From Lachnospiraceae bacterium OF09-6 (GTDB taxonomy: Bacteria; Bacillota; Clostridia; Lachnospirales; Lachnospiraceae): a stretch of DNA of 11,301 bases. Below, piece by piece: positions 7,911-11,301 of the stretch. Below the pieces are notes generated by a model. That model did not search any database and was not told where the DNA came from. It was given only the letters and a program-made list of their open reading frames with translations. Both the position numbers and the translations under genes were made by a program. Location: the NCBI GenBank assembly GCA_003435055.1, contig QUMM01000052.1, positions 1-11,301 of the forward strand, given 5' to 3'. Each line of letters starts with the position of its first letter. The first letter of the stretch is position 1.

Positions 7911-7954
7911 AGGTCGTGCTGTTACAGTAGTGGTAGCATGACCTTTTTCTTTTA
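7911..7954 (+). terminator. terminator after carbonic anhydrase
   Basis: AGGTCGTGCT (7911-7920) pairs with AGCATGACCT (7935-7944), with one G-U pair, around a 14-base loop, followed by TTTTTCTTTT. It ends the GTPase-aldolase-carbonic anhydrase unit just upstream of the spo0A control region. Confidence 0.85.
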
Positions 7955-7962
7955 TTATCCGA

Positions 7963-7979
7963 TGTCGAATTTTGTCGAA
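7963..7979 (+). promoter_or_regulatory. two tandem 0A boxes
   Basis: TGTCGAA occurs at 7963-7969 and again at 7973-7979, both perfect copies of the 0A-box core to which phosphorylated Spo0A binds. Their spacing is 10 bp, one helical turn, so both face the same side of the DNA. They lie 44-60 bp upstream of the -10 hexamer at 8023, a position suited to autoregulation of spo0A. Confidence 0.8.
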
Positions 7980-7998
7980 TAAATACGATGGAAATTTC

Positions 7999-8028
7999 TT
8001 GCTATCTTTGCAACTGGCTGCCTATAAT
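7999..8028 (+). promoter_or_regulatory. candidate sigma-A promoter of spo0A
   Basis: A perfect -10 TATAAT lies at 8023-8028, with a weaker -35 TTGCTA at 7999-8004 and 18 bases between. A weak -35 is consistent with dependence on an activator bound at the 0A boxes just upstream. Transcription would begin near 8035. Confidence 0.65.
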
Positions 8029-8069
8029 AAAAACATGACGAGAAAATGATATATTTGGAGGATAGATCT

Positions 8070-8867
8070 TTGGGAAAATTAAATGTGGCAATTGCAGATG
8101 ATAATGAAAGAATCGTACAATTATTGGAGAATATTGTGAAGAGTGATAAAGAACTGGAAGTGGTGGGAAAAGCCGGAAATGGAGAAGAGATTGTCAGCAT
8201 CATCAAACAGAAAGAGCCAGATGTAGTTCTTCTGGATATTGTCATGCCGAAGATGGATGGACTCAGCGTGATGGAAAAAGTAAATGAGGATGCTGAGATC
8301 AAAAAAAGACCTGCATTCATCGTGATTACTGCAATCGGACAGGAAAAGATCACGGAAAATGCATTTGAACTGGGGGCTGATTATTACATATTAAAACCAT
8401 TTGATAATGATATGGTTATAAACCGGATCAAACATGTAAAACAGACCGGAGAAAAGAATTTTGCAGAGGCCAAACGAGTAAAGGCATATGAAAGTAAAAG
8501 GGAATATATGGAACGAAATCTGGAGACGGATGTGACCAATATTATTCATGAAATCGGTGTGCCGGCACATATTAAGGGCTACCAGTATCTGAGAGATTCT
8601 ATCATGATGTCGGTCAACGATATGGAGATGTTGAATTCTATTACCAAACTTCTGTATCCAACAATTGCCAAAATGCATCAGACGACGCCAAGTCGTGTGG
8701 AACGTGCCATTCGCCATGCCATCGAGGTGGCCTGGAGCAGGGGAAAGATGGATACCATTGATGAATTGTTTGGTTATACGGTAAATGGAGGAAAGGGAAA
8801 ACCAACGAATTCAGAATTTATTGCACTGATTGCAGATAAAGTGCGTCTGGAATATAAGAACCGATAA
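8070..8867 (+). CDS. spo0A: sporulation master regulator Spo0A
   Basis: A 265 aa response regulator that, when phosphorylated, starts sporulation and binds 0A boxes. The receiver domain (~1-125) has the acidic pair Asp10-Asp11, the phosphoacceptor Asp56 (LLDIVMP), Thr87 (VITAIG) and Lys109 (ILKPFD). The C-terminal Spo0A DNA-binding domain (~150-265) has [18 protein letters not shown] and the recognition-helix block [20 protein letters not shown] (206-225), which is nearly invariant in endospore formers. The start is TTG 8070, 8 bases after the ribosome binding site GGAGG (8057-8061), giving [12 protein letters not shown]. The in-frame ATG at 8046 lies upstream of this site and has none of its own. 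The usual neighbour spoIVB is absent upstream; a carbonic anhydrase unit ends there instead. No terminator separates it from glgA, 81 bases downstream. Confidence 0.97.
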   Translation: MGKLNVAIADDNERIVQLLENIVKSDKELEVVGKAGNGEEIVSIIKQKEPDVVLLDIVMPKMDGLSVMEKVNEDAEIKKRPAFIVITAIGQEKITENAFELGADYYILKPFDNDMVINRIKHVKQTGEKNFAEAKRVKAYESKREYMERNLETDVTNIIHEIGVPAHIKGYQYLRDSIMMSVNDMEMLNSITKLLYPTIAKMHQTTPSRVERAIRHAIEVAWSRGKMDTIDELFGYTVNGGKGKPTNSEFIALIADKVRLEYKNR

Positions 8868-8889
8868 GTGGGATGGCACTCTGAAAAGA

Positions 8890-8918
8890 TTGCTCTTTTG
8901 GCAGAAAAGAGGTATACT
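8890..8918 (+). promoter_or_regulatory. weak candidate promoter before glgA
   Basis: TATACT at 8913-8918 lies 17 bases after TTGCTC (8890-8895). The -35 matches consensus at only three positions. A 7 bp inverted repeat (CTCTTTT at 8893-8899 with AAAAGAG) overlaps it but has no T tract, so it is not a terminator. glgA may therefore have its own weak promoter or depend on readthrough from spo0A. Confidence 0.3.
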
Positions 8919-8948
8919 GAACTAGAAGAAAATGCCAGGAGGTTCATA

Positions 8949-10385
8949 ATGAAGAAGATTTTATTTGTAGCTTCAGAAGGAGTGCCTTTTATCAAGACCG
9001 GGGGACTGGCTGATGTTGTTGGATCCCTTCCCAAGTATCTGGATAAAAATCAGTTTGATGTGAGAGTGATTCTTCCAAAGTATATGTGCATGAAGGAAGA
9101 ATACCGGAAGCAGTTGACTTATATTACCCATTTCTATATGGATCTTGGCTGGAGAAGCCAGTATGTAGGTGTGCTTGAGACGATCTATGATGGAATACAT
9201 TTTTATTTTATTGATAATGAATATTACTTTGCAGGATTCAAACCATATGGGAATATTTATGAGGATGTGGAGAAGTTTGCTTTCTTTTCCAAGGCAGCAC
9301 TTTCTGTATTGCCTGTGATTGGATTCCAGCCAGATATTATTCACTGCCATGACTGGCAGACAGGTCTGGTACCGGTATTTCTGAAGGGCAAGTTCCATGA
9401 GAATGCGTTTTATGCCAATATGAAATGTATTATGACGATACACAATCTGAAGTTTCAGGGAGTATGGGATATGCAGTCCATTAAGAATATTACCGGGCTT
9501 TCAGATTATTATTTTACGCCAGATAAGATGGAGCTTTATGGAGATGCCAATTATCTGAAGGGTGGTCTGGTCTATGCAGATGCACTGACAACGGTCAGTC
9601 CGACTTATGCAGAGGAGATTAAGACACCATTCTATGGAGAGAATCTGGACGGACTGATGTGTGCCAGAGCCAATGATCTGAGAGGAATCGTAAATGGACT
9701 GGATTATCAGGAGTGGAATCCTGAAACAGACGGACGAATCTATCAGACCTATACGGCAGACAGCTTCTGCAATGGAAAGGCAAAAAACAAAGAAGCACTG
9801 CAAAAAGAACTGGGACTGCCGCAGAAAAAGGATGCGTTTATGATCGGCATTGTGTCCAGACTGACTGATCAGAAGGGGATGGATCTGATCGATTATATGA
9901 TGGATGAAATGTGCCAGCAGGATTATCAGATTGTAGTACTGGGAACAGGCGAAGAACGATATGAAAATATGTTCCGGCATTTTGCATGGAAGTATCCGGA
10001 AAAAGTATCTGCTAATATCTACTATTCTGAGGATATTTCCCATAAGATTTATGCAGCCTGTGATGCATTTCTGATGCCGTCACTGTTTGAGCCGTGTGGA
10101 TTGAGTCAGCTGATGAGCCTTAGATATGGAACAGTACCAATAGTAAGAGAAACCGGTGGTCTGAAAGACACAGTAAAACCATATAACCAATATGAAGGCA
10201 CCGGTACCGGATTCAGTTTTGCAAACTACAATGCCCATGAGATGTTTGATACCATCCGGTTTGCACATTCAGTATATGTAGAGCAAAGAGAGGTCTGGGA
10301 TCAGATCGCAGAAAGAGGCATGAGAGAAGATTTCTCATGGAACGCATCTGCACAGAAATATGTAGAATTGTACAACTGGTTGTAG
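8949..10385 (+). CDS. glgA: glycogen synthase (ADP-glucose, GT5)
   Basis: A 478 aa cytoplasmic glycosyltransferase that extends alpha-1,4-glucan from ADP-glucose; the length is normal for bacterial GlgA. The N-terminal GT5 domain opens with VASEGVPFIKTGGLADVVGSLP (7-28), whose Lys16-Thr-Gly-Gly binds ADP-glucose. HCHDWQTGLVP (132-142), MTIHNL and DALTTVSPTYAEEI follow. The C-terminal GT-B half has IVNGLDYQEWNP (247-258), SRLTDQKG (303-310), MPSLFEPCGLSQ (376-387) and the RETGGLKDTV block (400-409). The start is ATG 8949 with an AGGAGG site at 8937-8942; the longer open frame to 8868 begins directly after the spo0A stop and lacks a binding site. No glgC, glgD, glgB or glgP is in the window, so precursor supply must be encoded elsewhere. 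Confidence 0.97.
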   Translation: MKKILFVASEGVPFIKTGGLADVVGSLPKYLDKNQFDVRVILPKYMCMKEEYRKQLTYITHFYMDLGWRSQYVGVLETIYDGIHFYFIDNEYYFAGFKPYGNIYEDVEKFAFFSKAALSVLPVIGFQPDIIHCHDWQTGLVPVFLKGKFHENAFYANMKCIMTIHNLKFQGVWDMQSIKNITGLSDYYFTPDKMELYGDANYLKGGLVYADALTTVSPTYAEEIKTPFYGENLDGLMCARANDLRGIVNGLDYQEWNPETDGRIYQTYTADSFCNGKAKNKEALQKELGLPQKKDAFMIGIVSRLTDQKGMDLIDYMMDEMCQQDYQIVVLGTGEERYENMFRHFAWKYPEKVSANIYYSEDISHKIYAACDAFLMPSLFEPCGLSQLMSLRYGTVPIVRETGGLKDTVKPYNQYEGTGTGFSFANYNAHEMFDTIRFAHSVYVEQREVWDQIAERGMREDFSWNASAQKYVELYNWL

Positions 10386-10401
10386 AAAAAGAGGAAAAAG
10401 A

Positions 10402-11067
10402 ATGACAGGAAGAAGAAAAAGAACCATCACACTTTTACTGCTGACGGTGATGCTGCTGGCATTTGGCATCACGGCCAGCGCAGGATTTCAGAAGATGCCT
10501 GGTGGCAGATACCGTTATTATGTGACGAAGAACAGTTATCTGAAAGGCCAGAAGAATGGAGAAGTTCGGATCCCGGCTCTGAAGAATCTGACATATAAAG
10601 GGAAAAAATATACGTATGCCTTTGACGAGAATGGCTATATGCTCACTGGCTGGCAGGTGCTGTATACCAGAGACCAGAACGGAGAAAGCAGCCTTGGCTG
10701 CTATTACTTCAACAAAAATGGCCAGATGATGAAAAATACCCAAAAGAATGGCCATTATTTTCTGGGCAATGGTCGAATGGTGAATGATTATGACAAATAT
10801 GGACATTACTATGGAATGGATGGTCGCCAGACGACTCCGCCGAAGTCAGCAGCAGGCTGGGTAAAGAGCAAAAAGGGAATGCGTTATCAGATAACCTGGG
10901 AAAATTATGCAGCAAAGACCTGGATGTGTATTCGAGATCCGAAGACGAAAAAAGCATATTGGTATTATTTTAAAAGCAATGGATATATGGCGAAGAAGAC
11001 CTGGGTTGGAACCCATTATGTTGATAAGAATGGAAGATGGATTCCGGGAAAAAAGAAGATAAAATAG
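10402..11067 (+). CDS. secreted cell-wall-binding-repeat protein
   Basis: A 221 aa exported protein. Residues 1-27 are a signal peptide: GRRKR, a hydrophobic core LLLLTVMLLAFGI, then ASA with likely cleavage after Ala27. The mature part is basic and rich in Tyr, Gly and Asn, and carries degenerate cell-wall/choline-binding-type repeats (PF01473-like): AFDENGYMLTGWQVLY (73-88), YYFNKNGQMMKN (101-112), HYFLGNGRMVNDY (118-130), HYYGMDGRQ (135-143) and WYYFKSNGYMAKKTW with HYVDKNGRWIPG (187-216). There is no catalytic domain and no LPXTG or membrane anchor, so it probably sits on the wall by its repeats alone. ATG 10402 lies 16 bases after the glgA stop with a GAGGAAAAAG site, indicating cotranscription. 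The repeats are irregular, so the ligand cannot be named. The strong terminator downstream ends the unit. Confidence 0.85.
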   Translation: MTGRRKRTITLLLLTVMLLAFGITASAGFQKMPGGRYRYYVTKNSYLKGQKNGEVRIPALKNLTYKGKKYTYAFDENGYMLTGWQVLYTRDQNGESSLGCYYFNKNGQMMKNTQKNGHYFLGNGRMVNDYDKYGHYYGMDGRQTTPPKSAAGWVKSKKGMRYQITWENYAAKTWMCIRDPKTKKAYWYYFKSNGYMAKKTWVGTHYVDKNGRWIPGKKKIK

Positions 11068-11085
11068 AACAGAAAGGAAAGACTG

Positions 11086-11125
11086 CTCCTGTATGAGAAA
11101 GGTTCTCATACGGGAGTATTTTTTT
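11086..11125 (+). terminator. terminator of the spo0A/glgA unit
   Basis: CTCCTGTATGAGAA pairs with TTCTCATACGGGAG (11103-11116), with one G-U pair, across a tight 3-base loop and then seven T residues (11119-11125). It lies 19 bases after the wall-binding protein. Confidence 0.92.
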
Positions 11126-11190
11126 GTATGGCAGAAAAATAAACCACCTGCTCGGCAGGTGGAGGGAGTAGCTTTAGCTTCAAGTAAAAA

Positions 11191-11249
11191 ACCTCCTGTG
11201 ATAATATAAAAGTGGGTCCGCAAAACTCACAAAATATAATCAAGGAGGT
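11191..11249 (+). promoter_or_regulatory. leader hairpin able to hide the tnpA ribosome binding site
   Basis: ACCTCCT (11191-11197) is the exact complement of AGGAGGT (11243-11249), the ribosome binding site of tnpA. Between them GTGGGT (11212-11217) can pair with ACTCAC (11225-11230) with one G-U pair. Folded together this gives a long stem-loop covering the binding site. Such a repressive leader is known for IS200 tnpA. Confidence 0.55.
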
Positions 11250-11256
11250 ATCCAAA

Positions 11257-11301
11257 ATGGATAAGAACAGTTTAAGTCATACAACATGGGAATGCAAGTA
11301 T
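11257..11301 (+). CDS. tnpA: IS200-type transposase TnpA, N-terminus (partial)
   Basis: Only the first 15 codons are present: MDKNSLSHTTWECKY. The SLSHTTWECKY motif is the usual opening of IS200 TnpA, leading in complete proteins into the HxVFAPKYRR strand of the Y1 HUH single-strand transposase fold. The catalytic Tyr and HUH residues lie outside the window. The start ATG 11257 follows AAGGAGGT at 11242-11249. Activity cannot be judged. Confidence 0.75.
   Translation, partial: MDKNSLSHTTWECKY

Larger units (their letters stand above)
11144..11301 (+). mobile_element. IS200/IS605-family element, left end (partial)
   Basis: A perfect hairpin CCACCTGC-TCG-GCAGGTGG (11144-11162) sits about 95 bases before a Y1 transposase start. 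This is the arrangement of the left end of IS200-type elements, whose ends are recognised as hairpins rather than as inverted repeats. The sequence then continues into the leader and tnpA and runs off the window. The exact left boundary and target sequence cannot be fixed; it lies between the terminator (11125) and the hairpin. Insertion is just behind a terminator, so no gene here is interrupted. Confidence 0.7.

Noticed and set aside
8046..8069. ATG 8046 as the spo0A start
   Set aside because: The GGAGG site lies after it, at 8057-8061, and correctly spaced for TTG 8070; the extra residues are not part of Spo0A.
8868..8948. Longer glgA reading frame beginning right after the spo0A stop
   Set aside because: The extra 27 residues have no ribosome binding site and do not belong to GlgA, whose N-terminus is MKKILFVASE at 8949.
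1..11301. CRISPR array, prophage or integrative element
   Set aside because: No regularly spaced direct repeats, integrase or phage genes are seen; the only mobile DNA is the IS200-type end at 11144.

Overview
The window looks like chromosomal DNA of a spore-forming, low-GC Firmicute, most likely a gut Lachnospiraceae (Clostridium cluster XIVa). The reasons are an intact spo0A with 0A boxes upstream, the clostridial style of the 23S rRNA end, and strong AGGAGG ribosome binding sites. The family-level assignment is inference. All genes read on the + strand.

Layout: (1) 1-304: the last ~110 bases of a 23S rRNA gene, a ~160 base trailer with no 5S gene, and the operon terminator. (2) 325-666: a small protein of unknown function. 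(3) 783-3200: a membrane-anchored LTA-synthase/sulfatase-fold transferase whose N-terminus is damaged or uses a non-standard start, followed by a small DUF378-type membrane protein broken by a frameshift (3253-3467) and a strong terminator (3472-3508). (4) 3524-7954: an apparent transcription unit with a near-consensus promoter. It holds a Tet(M)-like ribosomal GTPase fused to a YacP/Rae1-type NYN nuclease domain (broken by two single-base frameshifts), a threonine-aldolase-like PLP enzyme overlapping it by 4 bases, a beta-carbonic anhydrase and a terminator. (5) 7963-11125: two 0A boxes exactly 10 bp apart, a sigma-A-type promoter, spo0A (TTG start), glgA, a secreted cell-wall-binding-repeat protein and a terminator. 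(6) 11144-11301: the left end of an IS200/IS605-type element, with a terminal hairpin, a 5' leader able to hide the ribosome binding site, and the first 15 codons of tnpA.

The most interesting item is the GTPase-NYN fusion. It joins a factor expected to bind the ribosome near the A site with a domain family (Rae1/YacP) known to cut mRNA on the ribosome, and it lacks the Tet(M) loop that displaces tetracycline. Three one-base deletions in short runs lie within 860 bases (3355-4209), and a fourth reading-frame problem lies near 788. Either the assembly is error-prone here or this stretch is decaying.
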